The notes: a model not told the origin generated them from the letters alone. A stretch of 64,000 nucleotides of DNA from Chitinophaga niabensis (GCF_900129465.1 NZ_FSRA01000001.1:1240001-1304000), one strand, 5' to 3'. Positions 34,856-44,071 are shown, numbered from the stretch's first letter. Numbers and translations are program-made.

Positions 34856-36319
34856 ATGCGATTATCTATTGAAAGACAGGCAACAAAGATCACCCCGGAC
34901 CTTAAACGTGTGGTAGCACGTTTTTTCTTTAACGGGGATGCGAGAGCCAAAGGAATAATACTGAAAGTGCTGGAAATGTCTGAAGTAGAAGTGGATATCA
35001 CCATTACGCCTATACTAAGGGATTTCTCCAAACGTCACCGTAACATCACCCGTATCTTTGAACGCCATGCAGAAAAGCTGCGCAATCTGTTCGTGGCCAT
35101 GAACATTGATTACAGCGGGGTAGAGTACAAAAGGAAACTCCTGATCGGTTCTTTTTTCACCAACGAATTTTCTATTGAATCTGCGGCTTTCTTTAATCCT
35201 TCCATTGTGGAGGATGTGGACCAGAGCGGATTGGAAGATGGGGAAAAGAGAGTGATCATGAGCTTCCGCGCAGTAGGGGAAGGCCACGTTTCTTCCATCG
35301 TTTTCCGCCGTGGCCTGATAGGGAAGGACAATGAAGTAAGTTTTGTACCGGCCGGTAATTATGTGGATGAACCGGAGATCATCCGTAATGCTGTTTACCA
35401 TAAAGAGACCTTCTTTCAGAATGCCGTTTCCATTAAGTTGCCGGACTCCGTGATGAACGAGGTCAAAGGCATGCTGCCGGATACATTTGAATATGTAGCC
35501 CTGAAACAGGCAATAAGGGAAATGCAGCAGCGGTACCAGGTGGACCATCTGCTGAAAAGGAACCTGGAGCGCCTCTTATGGCTGGGAGATTCCTATTACG
35601 ACATTAACTTTTCGCTGGATACAGATATTTCAGACAGGGTGATCTTCCCTTATTCCGAAGCAGAAAGCAGGGGGATAGAAGATGCGCGGTTTGTGAAATA
35701 CACCGGCGATACAAGCGGTGTTACCTATTATGCTACGTATACTGCATTTGATGGTATCACCATTCAGCCCAAACTCCTGCAAACGCGGGATTTCTACAGT
35801 TTCAAGATCATGCCGCTGTATGGAGAGGGTGCCCAGAATAAGAACCTGGCGTTGTTCCCGCGGAAGATCAATGGCAAATACGCCATGTTGTCCCGCATAG
35901 ACGGGATCAACAATTACATCATGTATTCCGATAAGATCAATGTATGGGAGAACCCGCAGATCCTGCAAACACCCAAGTATCCCTGGGAGTTTGTGCAGAT
36001 AGGGAATTGCGGTTCCCCGATAGAAACACCCGAAGGCTGGCTGCTGCTCACCCATGGCGTGGGACCTATGCGTACCTATTGCCTGGGCCTGACGTTGCTG
36101 GACCTGGAAGATCCCACTGTTGAGCTGGGGCGGCTGAAAGAACCCCTGATCATTCCCAATAAGGATGAAAGGGAAGGATATGTGCCTAATGTGCTGTACT
36201 CCTGTGGTTCACTGATCCATAATGATGAGCTGATCATCCCTTATGGCCTGTCCGACTACGCTTCTTCCTTTGCAACGGTGAAACTGGATAAACTATTAGA
36301 GAAGATCAAAGAAGGTTAA
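34856..36319 (+). CDS. GH130-family glycoside hydrolase/phosphorylase-like protein
   Basis: A 487-residue protein with a five-bladed propeller of the GH130 type in its C-terminal two-thirds. Marks are EAESRGIEDARFVKYTG (with EDAR where mannoside phosphorylases have EDPR), GNCGSPIETPEGWLLLTHGVG and YVPNVLYSCGSL. The N-terminal 200 residues (MRLSIERQATKITPDLKRVV... through the FFNPSIVEDVDQ region) are an additional helical/beta part not found in the short GH130 phosphorylases. GH130 enzymes act on beta-mannosides by phosphorolysis or hydrolysis; the exact reaction here is open. It follows glgC by 41 bases, and overlaps the convergent GT4 gene by 14. Confidence 0.8.
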   Translation: MRLSIERQATKITPDLKRVVARFFFNGDARAKGIILKVLEMSEVEVDITITPILRDFSKRHRNITRIFERHAEKLRNLFVAMNIDYSGVEYKRKLLIGSFFTNEFSIESAAFFNPSIVEDVDQSGLEDGEKRVIMSFRAVGEGHVSSIVFRRGLIGKDNEVSFVPAGNYVDEPEIIRNAVYHKETFFQNAVSIKLPDSVMNEVKGMLPDTFEYVALKQAIREMQQRYQVDHLLKRNLERLLWLGDSYYDINFSLDTDISDRVIFPYSEAESRGIEDARFVKYTGDTSGVTYYATYTAFDGITIQPKLLQTRDFYSFKIMPLYGEGAQNKNLALFPRKINGKYAMLSRIDGINNYIMYSDKINVWENPQILQTPKYPWEFVQIGNCGSPIETPEGWLLLTHGVGPMRTYCLGLTLLDLEDPTVELGRLKEPLIIPNKDEREGYVPNVLYSCGSLIHNDELIIPYGLSDYASSFATVKLDKLLEKIKEG

Positions 36320-37316
36320 GTGATTCGTAGATACGCACATAATCTTTCACCATCTTTTGCATACTGAATTGTTCTATTGCCCACATTCTGCACGCTGCCC
36401 GGCTTATTTCGGGCAGCGTGTTTATTTTTTCGGCCGCTTCATGGAGATCGTTCACCAGGTAACCGGTTTCTCCGTTGATGATCAGTTCCGGCATAGACCC
36501 CCTTCGGTAAGCGATCACGGGTGTTCCGCACATCATGGCTTCCGCCACGCTTAAACCAAAAGGTTCTTCAAAATAGATAGGGTGTAATAATGCTTTTGCT
36601 TTTCCCAGTAAGGTATTCCGTTCCTTCGGGCCAGCAGGGCCGATGTACCGGATCTGTTCACCATCCACATATGGTTTTATCTTCTCATTGTAATACCCTT
36701 CATCCTGTATGATACCGGCAATGATCAAACGATGCCCTGTTTTCTTAGCCAGCGTAATGGCATCATGCGCACCTTTATGCGGATGCAGCCTGCCAAAGAA
36801 CAGAAGGTAATCTTCCGGTGTTTCGCAATAATCAAAACCTGCCGGATCGATGCCGTTGTAAACGGTGCCGGCATAATCCAACTCCGGATGCCGGTCGGAA
36901 TTACTGATGGACACGTAGTGATTGATATCGTTGTACCGCTTGTACACCGGGATGATCTTCTCAGACGAAAACCCATGAATGGTAGTGACCATGGGGGTAT
37001 TGATCAGCCGGGAATAAGTGAGGGGTAGAAAATCAAAGTGATTGTGAATGATGGCATAATCAGCGGCCTGTTCCATCAGGTAACTGATATGCATACACTC
37101 CATTACTTTAGCGTCCCGGGTTTTGTCTTCTTCATACCCTGTTGCGCAAATGGCCTTCAATGTACCGGCGGTGTGCGAATTGCCCGTGGCAAAAAGTGTT
37201 ACATCCCAACCATGCTGTACCAGCCCCTCCGCTACATTTGAGGCCATCTGCTCCCAGGGCCCGTAGTGTTCCGGCGGTGTACGCCAGGCTACGGGCGAGA
37301 GTATTGCAATCTTCAT
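36306..37316 (-). CDS. Glycosyltransferase family 4
   Basis: A 336-residue GT-B glycosyltransferase without a membrane segment. The N-terminal half opens with IAILSPVAWRTPPEHYGPWE and VSISNSDRHP; the C-terminal half has FFGRLHPHKGAHDAI and the family E-x7-E motif at EPFGLSVAE (with a MMCGTPVIAYRRG loop). It transfers a sugar from an activated donor with retention. The donor and acceptor are unknown. It lies 13 bases downstream of the GT4 fusion gene on the same strand and converges on the GH130 gene, overlapping its end by 14 bases. Confidence 0.87.
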   Translation of the reverse strand: MKIAILSPVAWRTPPEHYGPWEQMASNVAEGLVQHGWDVTLFATGNSHTAGTLKAICATGYEEDKTRDAKVMECMHISYLMEQAADYAIIHNHFDFLPLTYSRLINTPMVTTIHGFSSEKIIPVYKRYNDINHYVSISNSDRHPELDYAGTVYNGIDPAGFDYCETPEDYLLFFGRLHPHKGAHDAITLAKKTGHRLIIAGIIQDEGYYNEKIKPYVDGEQIRYIGPAGPKERNTLLGKAKALLHPIYFEEPFGLSVAEAMMCGTPVIAYRRGSMPELIINGETGYLVNDLHEAAEKINTLPEISRAACRMWAIEQFSMQKMVKDYVRIYESLNLL

Positions 37317-37329
37317 ATCTGCTTACTGT

Positions 37330-39612
37330 CTAAATGATCTTGCTCACAATGCCTCCTGAAATAACGGCCGTTTTGAGGATCTTTTCCGGTTTGGGCACAG
37401 CAGCGCAGGCGTTCAATACACTAAGATGTGAAATGAAGTAGGCCAATGTGCTTTCAGCGCCCTGGTTACGGTTGAGCCCTCTTGTTTCCAGCCCGTCGCA
37501 GCAGCCATGTGTTTCCTGATCATATAAAGAGAGGCGTAATGCATTGTCTCCCAGGAACCAGTTATAGCAGGTATACATGCGTTGCAGGTATACTTTGTTA
37601 CCGGTAATGGTATGTGCCTGCTGATACAGTAACACCATGGCCATTGTTTCAATGGCCTGCTGGTCGAATAAAGGACAGTCACCGCCTTCGCAATGCCAGC
37701 CTTCGTTGCCTACAGGTGTAAAGTAACCCTGGCTCATGGTGAGGTTTTCCAGGAAGGAGAGGCTTTGCAACCCGATCTCTTTCCAGCTTTCATTACCAGT
37801 GATCTCTGCCGCATGCAGTAATGCCAGCGGCAGGATGCCGTTATCGTAGGTCATATCTTTTTCAAACCATTGCCATGCATCGTTGCTGTTCCTTTCCCAT
37901 CCATCCGTTAAAGGTTCAATGAGCGTTCGCAATGCCACGAACAACCGCTCATCAGAAGGATGATAGTGAAGGTAATGGCAAACACCGATGGCTGCATTGG
38001 CGCGTCCGCGGAGGTGCTGCAGGTCTTTAAAGTGAGGAATGGCGGCATGGAACATCTCCTGCGCAAATTCCCGGTAAGAATTATTAGGTGCATGACGGAT
38101 CAGGTAACCCAGGGCCCAGATAGTACGGCCAAAGGAATCTTCGGAGCCTACTTCATCCAGGTACTGCCGGTTAAAGCTGAGGAAGTTCCTGAAGTTGCCA
38201 TCCGGCAATTGCATGTAATGCAGGAAGCTGAGATAGATGGGCAAGAGGTCCAGGATCTCCTTGGATGGGCGGTGCGGTACTACCATGAGCGTCATCATCA
38301 GCGCACGCGCATTATCATCTACACAATACCCTTCTTTCAGGTTAGGTATGCCGAACTTTGCGTGTTGTATGATGCCCGTATCGTCTGTTAAACGGCGGAT
38401 ATGACTAAGGTTCAGATGCGGCAGCATGGATGGCTCCGGCAGATTACGTGTAAGCATTGGCGTTGGAGGAGGGTTCTGCAGCCTTCTGCGGGCTACCTGG
38501 CGGTAACGGGCACCCATCCTGCTCCATTGCAATTCCTTTCCGAAGTTCAGCGAACGTTCCCGCAGGCCTTCCAGCATAGCGGGGTCGTCCAGTAATTCTG
38601 TAATGATATTGCTCAGCTCTTCGTGTTGTGCAAAACCAAAGAGGCGGCCACGGCCTTCTGCCAGTAATTCTTTTGCATACCAGTAAGGTGTGGATATCAC
38701 AGCAGCTCCTGCACCCATGGCATACGTTAATGTGCCGCTGGTGATCTGCGCTTCGTTCAGGTAAGGTGTGATATAGATACTGCTGTGCATCAGGTAAGCG
38801 AACAGGTCGTTTTCCGTGAGGAACTTATCAATGAACATTACATGATCTTCCACTCCCAGTTCTGTGATCAGGTTCCGCAGGTAGTCCCGGTATTCTTCTC
38901 CTGCATGGCGCAGCACGCCGGGATGGGTTTTGCCTGCCACCACATATAATACGTCCGGGTGTTTGCTGATGATGGCGGGGAGTGCCTGTATAACGGTTTC
39001 TATTCCTTTATTCCTGCTCAGCAGCCCGAAGGTGAAGAGAACTTTGCGTTCACGTAATACCTTCGGAATTATGGCAGCATCAATGCTCAGCTTTTCAAAA
39101 TCCGGTACACCATGCGGTATCATCAGTATTTTATCCTGCTCTATGTCGTAGAGGTTCACGAGGAAATTGATAGCAAGGTTACTCATTACGATCACCTTCG
39201 CCGCATGTTGGGCAATTTCTTTCACCACCATCCGCTGCATAAAAGAGGATTCTTTCAGCACAGTATGGAAGGTAACCAGGTAAGGTACTTTCAAACGGTG
39301 AAGGAACGGTAAGAGATACACGCCAGACTCTCCACCGAAAATACCAAACTCGTGCTGTACCATTACGAAGTCCACCCCGCTTTCATTCACATGGTCCGCC
39401 GCGTTGAGGTAATCCTGCATATGATGCTGGCGGATAGTGAAGGTAACTTCAGGTGGGTATTCGTACGTTTGCCCTTCGTCGTTCATCGCAATCACAGATA
39501 CTTCCGGAGCTGTTGGATCCTGTTCATTAGAGATCGCACGAATGAGATGCTCTGTGAACGTTGCTATTCCGCATTCCCGCGGAAAATACGAGGCTATATA
39601 GGCTATCTTCAT
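37330..39612 (-). CDS. GT4 glycosyltransferase fused to C-terminal (alpha/alpha) barrel-like domain
   Basis: A 760-residue two-part protein. Residues 1-390 are a GT4 glycosyltransferase (IASYFPRECGIATFTEHL, VMVQHEFGIFGGESG, TFGLLSRNKGIETVIQALP, ITSGTLTYAMGAGAAVISTP). After a proline-rich linker (RRRLQNPPPTPM), residues 420-745 form alternating helices with acid-rich turns (GYCVDDNARALMM, GSEDSFGRTIWALGYLI, TYDNGILPLALLHA, FDQQAIETMAMVLL), as in (alpha/alpha)6 barrels of glycoside hydrolases and epimerases. This looks like a bifunctional glycan enzyme. No catalytic residue can be fixed in the second domain. It begins the GT4 pair that faces glgA-glgC-GH130. Confidence 0.83.
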   Translation of the reverse strand: MKIAYIASYFPRECGIATFTEHLIRAISNEQDPTAPEVSVIAMNDEGQTYEYPPEVTFTIRQHHMQDYLNAADHVNESGVDFVMVQHEFGIFGGESGVYLLPFLHRLKVPYLVTFHTVLKESSFMQRMVVKEIAQHAAKVIVMSNLAINFLVNLYDIEQDKILMIPHGVPDFEKLSIDAAIIPKVLRERKVLFTFGLLSRNKGIETVIQALPAIISKHPDVLYVVAGKTHPGVLRHAGEEYRDYLRNLITELGVEDHVMFIDKFLTENDLFAYLMHSSIYITPYLNEAQITSGTLTYAMGAGAAVISTPYWYAKELLAEGRGRLFGFAQHEELSNIITELLDDPAMLEGLRERSLNFGKELQWSRMGARYRQVARRRLQNPPPTPMLTRNLPEPSMLPHLNLSHIRRLTDDTGIIQHAKFGIPNLKEGYCVDDNARALMMTLMVVPHRPSKEILDLLPIYLSFLHYMQLPDGNFRNFLSFNRQYLDEVGSEDSFGRTIWALGYLIRHAPNNSYREFAQEMFHAAIPHFKDLQHLRGRANAAIGVCHYLHYHPSDERLFVALRTLIEPLTDGWERNSNDAWQWFEKDMTYDNGILPLALLHAAEITGNESWKEIGLQSLSFLENLTMSQGYFTPVGNEGWHCEGGDCPLFDQQAIETMAMVLLYQQAHTITGNKVYLQRMYTCYNWFLGDNALRLSLYDQETHGCCDGLETRGLNRNQGAESTLAYFISHLSVLNACAAVPKPEKILKTAVISGGIVSKII

Positions 39613-39824
39613 ATTGAGATAATATTATTTACATTTTAATTGAAGGGTACAGGGCAGGAAAGCTCAGTGCTTTGCAGGACATAGATCATTTTACAAATTC
39701 GCTGCCAGATTTACCAGCTATCCGTTATAGTAACCTCAACAACAAATTCTAAAAGGGGCTGCTTCAAATTCCCTAAATTCGTGCATCCAAATTTCGAAGA
39801 GTGATCAATCATATACAACCGGTA

Positions 39825-41414
39825 ATGTGCCACCATTACCTGCCATTTACGGAAACGGGGTTCTGTAGTCCGATCATAGCGGATTTTTTGACAGGCCGTA
39901 CACCCCTGCGCTCTTTTTATGAGTATATCCAGGTAAATCCTGATTTCGATAAAGCCATGCATGTCAAATCAACGCAGCCACTGCGCAGGGACTTACTGGC
40001 GGAAGCCTTATATAAACAATACCAGGGGATAGAAATCAGGGAAGAAGTAAGGGCTAATATAGGCCTGTTGCAGGCCACCAATACTTTTACAGTCTGCACG
40101 GCTCATCAGCCGAATATATTTACAGGGTATCTCTATTTCGTCTACAAGATACTACAAACAATCAAGCTTTCCCGGGACCTGGCGGTAAAATACCCTAAGA
40201 ACCATTTTGTTCCGGTGTATTACATGGGCAGCGAGGATGCAGATCTGGACGAACTGGGTTCCATACAGCTGAATGGTAAAACCCTTACCTGGGACACGGA
40301 TCAGAAGGGCGCGGTAGGCCGGATGAACACTACCGGGCTGGATGAAATGATCAAAAAAGTGGCAGATGCAGTGGGTTTTGAGCCGCATGGGCCTGCTTTG
40401 GTGGAAATGCTGGAAAGGGCTTACCTGGGGCATAAAACCATCCAGGAGGCTACCCTGAGCCTTGTAAACGACCTTTTCGGATGTTACGGGCTTGTTGTGC
40501 TGATACCTGACAATCCGGCATTCAAGCAACAGCTGATCCCGGTAATGGAGGACGAATTATGGCAGCAGCGTTCCGCTTCCATCGTGGGCAAAACCATCGA
40601 AAAATTAGCAGAACATTATAAAGTTCAGGCAACCCCAAGGGAAATAAATCTTTTTTATCTCATTGAGGATAAACGTGAAAGGATTGTTAAAGATGGGGAA
40701 TTGTGGAAGATACTACACACATCGTTGTCGTTTTCCGGGGAGCAGTTGAAAGAGGAATTATACACCCATCCTGAACGGTTTAGTCCGAATGTGATCCTTC
40801 GGGGCATCCTGCAGGAAACCATCCTGCCGAACATTGCTTTTATTGGCGGTGGAGGAGAAGTGGCGTACTGGCTGGAGCTAAAAGAACTCTTCCAGCATTA
40901 TAAGGTGCCTTATCCTGTTATCCTGCTGCGCAACTCTTTCCTTTGGATCAAAAAGGACCTGCATGACCGCCAGCGGAAACTGGGTATCAGCACGGATGCG
41001 TTGTTTGAGGATACAGAGCTGCTGGTGAACCGTTTTGTGCATGAACATACAAATGCTGCCCTGGTGTTGCGGGAAGAATATGCGGCCGTAGAGAAGTTGT
41101 TCAATGAACTGGAAGAGAAAGCAAAAACCATTGATGTTACTTTGATCGCTACCGTGAATGGAGAGCGCACCCGTGCTTTGAAATCCATTGGTAAGCTGGA
41201 GCATAAATTCCTGAGAGCAGAGAAGAAGAAGTTTGCCTGGCAGACGGAACAGATCCGTGCTTTGAAAGAGCGGTTGTTCCCCGGGAATTCTTTGCAGGAG
41301 AGGAAGGAGAACTTTATGCCTTACTATGCGCAATATGGGCCGGCCTGGTTTGATATGATGCTGAAGGCGGTGAAGCCGGTTACGGACCAGTTTGGGGTGA
41401 TTTCGGAGGAATGA
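39825..41414 (+). CDS. bshC: Bacillithiol biosynthesis cysteine-adding enzyme
   Basis: A BshC ligase that adds cysteine to glucosaminyl-malate, the last step of bacillithiol synthesis in the cytosol. Visible marks are the TAHQPNIFTGYLYFVYKI segment, HFVPVYYMGSEDADLDELG, NVILRGILQETILPNIAFIGGGGEVAYWLELK and the long C-terminal coiled coil (about 420-500). The ATG at 39825 begins MCHHYLPFTETGFCS; a GTG at 39801 in the same frame would add eight residues and sits 20 bases after a -7-like TAAATTCG (39774-39781), so it cannot be excluded. bshA and bshB are not in the window. Single gene, followed by terminator-like repeats. Confidence 0.9.
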   Translation: MCHHYLPFTETGFCSPIIADFLTGRTPLRSFYEYIQVNPDFDKAMHVKSTQPLRRDLLAEALYKQYQGIEIREEVRANIGLLQATNTFTVCTAHQPNIFTGYLYFVYKILQTIKLSRDLAVKYPKNHFVPVYYMGSEDADLDELGSIQLNGKTLTWDTDQKGAVGRMNTTGLDEMIKKVADAVGFEPHGPALVEMLERAYLGHKTIQEATLSLVNDLFGCYGLVVLIPDNPAFKQQLIPVMEDELWQQRSASIVGKTIEKLAEHYKVQATPREINLFYLIEDKRERIVKDGELWKILHTSLSFSGEQLKEELYTHPERFSPNVILRGILQETILPNIAFIGGGGEVAYWLELKELFQHYKVPYPVILLRNSFLWIKKDLHDRQRKLGISTDALFEDTELLVNRFVHEHTNAALVLREEYAAVEKLFNELEEKAKTIDVTLIATVNGERTRALKSIGKLEHKFLRAEKKKFAWQTEQIRALKERLFPGNSLQERKENFMPYYAQYGPAWFDMMLKAVKPVTDQFGVISEE

Positions 41415-41419
41415 ATGTT

Positions 41420-41567
41420 TTAAAAAACACCCTTTATTGCAGCCTTAAGGTTTGCCGCGCAGCAGAGGGCGGTGTGTTTATAGTATAGATAGAATATTTC
41501 TTCTTCATTAAAAACACCCTCTATTGCAGAGGTAATGTGTTTTTAGATAGAAAAGATTCCCTCTTCA
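41420..41567. repeat. Two tandem copies of a terminator-like repeat
   Basis: Copy A (41420-41507) and copy B (41508-41567) both start with TTAAAAA(A)CACCCTYTATTGCAG and end in TAGATAGAA...CTCTTCA. A shorter third A-rich piece with CCGCCC follows at 41568-41590. The copies have diverged by indels. They fill the gap between the convergent bshC and FUSC genes. Confidence 0.75.
41510..41544. terminator. Nested hairpin terminator in repeat copy B
   Basis: AAAAACAC pairs with GTGTTTTT, enclosing CCTCT-ATTGC-AGAGG. The A tract on one side and T tract on the other make it usable for both bshC and the FUSC gene. Confidence 0.7.
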
Positions 41568-41608
41568 TTAAAAAAAATAAAAACCGCCCTTTTATGCGCG
41601 GCCCAACC

Positions 41609-43846
41609 TCAGCCTTCTACTATCACCGCACCATGTACCGCCGCCTTCTTCATATCCTTTAGCACCGTGAACAATGCCTGGAACTGGTCCCGTACATGTT
41701 TTATTTCCAGCATTTCTTCCCTTTCAACAGTATGCCCCTGACCATCATTGATCTGTTGCTGTCTCAGGCGTAACAATTCCTCCAGCCTTTCTTCGAGGCG
41801 GTGGAATGCCGCCGGGGTTTCCGGGTCCGGTATAATAGCTCCTACAGATACATACTGCTCTATATGGTCCATAATGGTGAGCAGGAACAACAGGATATCC
41901 TTGTATTCCGGCCGCTTATACTTCAAATGATGTTGCAGTGCATAAGCAGATAACTGTGCTATATGTGATGATAATGAATGACTTAACACTACGAAATGAT
42001 AGAGCTCTGATCCATGCTTTTGTTTGCTCTTTGGCTCAGATAACATCCGCTGAAAGGCAGCAGTAAGGTTGGCAATGCTTACATGTACATCCTTGCGGGC
42101 CAGTTTATAGGCGATCAGGCTAAAGGGTTTATCAGTGTACAGGTTGGTGACCTGCTGCAGGTATTGTTTGTTGGCTGTGATCGCTTTGATCATATAATCC
42201 GGCAGGAACCTGTATTCCCAGCTTGGCCAGAAAATGTAATTGAATACAAAGGCTATCGTACCACCGATCACCGTATCGATCACCCTGTTCGTGAGGTTAT
42301 TGAAATCCGCCGGATGGAGGAAGTGTAACAGGAAGATGATAAAGGGTGTCATGAACACCACGCTCGTGATATAGTGGTAGGTCTGGAAGCTGTAGGCTCC
42401 CAGGATACAAACCAGCATCACGCAGAAGATAACCGTATCGTCTTTTGTAAGGTAGAGGATACCCGCTGCAAAGAAAGCCCCGATCAGCGTACCGATGATC
42501 CGCTGGAAACTACGGGTTTTGGTGAGGCTGAACCCCGGTTTCATGATCACCATAATGGTAAGCAGGATCCAGTAGGTCCTGCTGAGCTGCAGGGCCTGGC
42601 CCAAAAGCAGCCCGGCTACCATGGCTACGCCAGTTCTCACCGCATGCCGGAAGATGTGGGAGTTGAAGGTAAGGTTATTACGGAATGTGGTTACGTCGTA
42701 CGACTGGCGGGTAGTGAATTTGGATAGTTCGAGCTGGTGATCGAAGCTGGCTTCCTTCACCCTTTCCAGCCTGGTCAGGCGGTGCATGTTGTACATCCGC
42801 TGGGTAATATGCTGCAGGTTGTCGAAAATGCTTTCGAAAGGGATCAGGTCTGCCCGTTCTTTCAGGGAAGGCAGGCTGGCCTGGTAGTTCTTGAATTCCT
42901 TCCTTGCTTTCTCTAATTCTAGTTTCAAATTCACTTTAGGCATAGAGCGCAAGCCTGCTGATACTGCGATACCTATGTTATCTAATTCTTCTGAGAATTG
43001 TATGATGGTCTCATGCAATTGCGCGATCACCTTGGTGCCGGCAAAACGTTTTTGCAGGGAGGTATAATCGATCTGGGAGGCCATGATCTGTTCCTGCATA
43101 TCCACCAGGTCCAGGAAAATGAGCACCATGCTTTTGCTGATGCTCGTGGTACCCTGCTGTGCGGAACGCATTTTCAGCAGGAGTTCCCGAACGGCTTCCT
43201 GTTTTTCATTCACGATCACCTGCTGGGCAAATACATCTTTATAGGTTTCGGTGATATCGAGATCGGGTTCGTAGAAATTAGCTCTTTGGCGGAGGTATTT
43301 TGCGGTTGACTGGATACAATCCCCTAAAGTCTGCTGAACGGTCAGGTAAGGCCTGATCTGCCAGAATAATAGGGCAAGCAAAGCATACCATATACTGCCG
43401 CTGAGGGTAAGGAAGGCGATCTGCACGGCCATTTGCCAGGTACTGAACTGTTCCGCCATAATACTCACCATCACCAGCATGCCCCCGATGCCGATATTTC
43501 CGCCGCGGTTGCCATAGATCAGCAACATGGAACAAAAGAAACTGCAAAGCCCCACCCAGATGGTCAGGAACGCCATATGAGGCAGCAACAAACCTGTTCC
43601 TAAAGCTATCAGGAAGATCAGCACGGTGCTGATGATCAATCCGTTCCGTTTATGGATAATAGTGCCGGGAACATCCGCAAGGGCCGTACATAAAGCACCC
43701 ATCGATATCGCTATCCCGGTGCTGAGCTGCCCGATAGCAGCAAAAATAACAGAGGGGACAACAACGCTCAGGGTAGTACGAAGTCCGTTGCTGAAATGGT
43801 AACTGAAAATAAAGGCTTTTGCTTCTTTGAGCCAACGTTCTTGCAT
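41609..43846 (-). CDS. FUSC-family inner-membrane transporter (YccS/aromatic acid exporter-like)
   Basis: A 745-residue protein with two membrane blocks of about six segments each: the first at residues 20-165 and the second (about 395-540) with RTYWILLTIMVIMKPGFSLTKTRSFQRIIGTLIGAF, the FUSC signature. Between and after them are cytoplasmic helical domains. Related proteins export aromatic carboxylic acids or similar compounds, but the substrate is unknown. The ATG at 43846 is preferred; a TTG three codons earlier is possible. It faces the structured region ahead of smc. Confidence 0.86.
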   Translation of the reverse strand: MQERWLKEAKAFIFSYHFSNGLRTTLSVVVPSVIFAAIGQLSTGIAISMGALCTALADVPGTIIHKRNGLIISTVLIFLIALGTGLLLPHMAFLTIWVGLCSFFCSMLLIYGNRGGNIGIGGMLVMVSIMAEQFSTWQMAVQIAFLTLSGSIWYALLALLFWQIRPYLTVQQTLGDCIQSTAKYLRQRANFYEPDLDITETYKDVFAQQVIVNEKQEAVRELLLKMRSAQQGTTSISKSMVLIFLDLVDMQEQIMASQIDYTSLQKRFAGTKVIAQLHETIIQFSEELDNIGIAVSAGLRSMPKVNLKLELEKARKEFKNYQASLPSLKERADLIPFESIFDNLQHITQRMYNMHRLTRLERVKEASFDHQLELSKFTTRQSYDVTTFRNNLTFNSHIFRHAVRTGVAMVAGLLLGQALQLSRTYWILLTIMVIMKPGFSLTKTRSFQRIIGTLIGAFFAAGILYLTKDDTVIFCVMLVCILGAYSFQTYHYITSVVFMTPFIIFLLHFLHPADFNNLTNRVIDTVIGGTIAFVFNYIFWPSWEYRFLPDYMIKAITANKQYLQQVTNLYTDKPFSLIAYKLARKDVHVSIANLTAAFQRMLSEPKSKQKHGSELYHFVVLSHSLSSHIAQLSAYALQHHLKYKRPEYKDILLFLLTIMDHIEQYVSVGAIIPDPETPAAFHRLEERLEELLRLRQQQINDGQGHTVEREEMLEIKHVRDQFQALFTVLKDMKKAAVHGAVIVEG

Positions 43847-43994
43847 CGTGTGCAAAATTACAATTTACAAAGGAGAGATTTTTTGCTTGTTATCCACCTT
43901 TTATCTTAAAATACTATCAGCGCTGCTGACATCTGCTGACACTTTTTTTAAATTTTATCCGCTGTAACGCAATACTATCAGGCTTCTTACGCTA

Positions 43995-44071
43995 ATCCTT
44001 CAGTGATCCTTCAGTGATGCTCAGTGCTGGCAAGGGTTTGAGGGTGTTTCACTGAAGGATCACTGAAGGAT
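43995..44071. repeat. 23-base perfect inverted repeat made of 11-base direct repeats
   Basis: The left arm (43995-44017) is the exact reverse complement of the right arm (44049-44071), with a 31-base spacer. Each arm is two copies of the 11-mer ATCCTTCAGTG plus A. Degenerate further copies flank both arms (TGCTCAGTG after the left, GACAGAAGGAT after the right). It could form a cruciform or bind a protein on one face of the helix. Confidence 0.85.

Noticed and set aside
41420..41590. Insertion sequence remnant
   Set aside because: No transposase fragment or target-site duplication; the units look like hairpin terminators.
43995..44071. CRISPR array
   Set aside because: The 11-mer units are direct/inverted with no regular spacers and no cas genes occur in the window.
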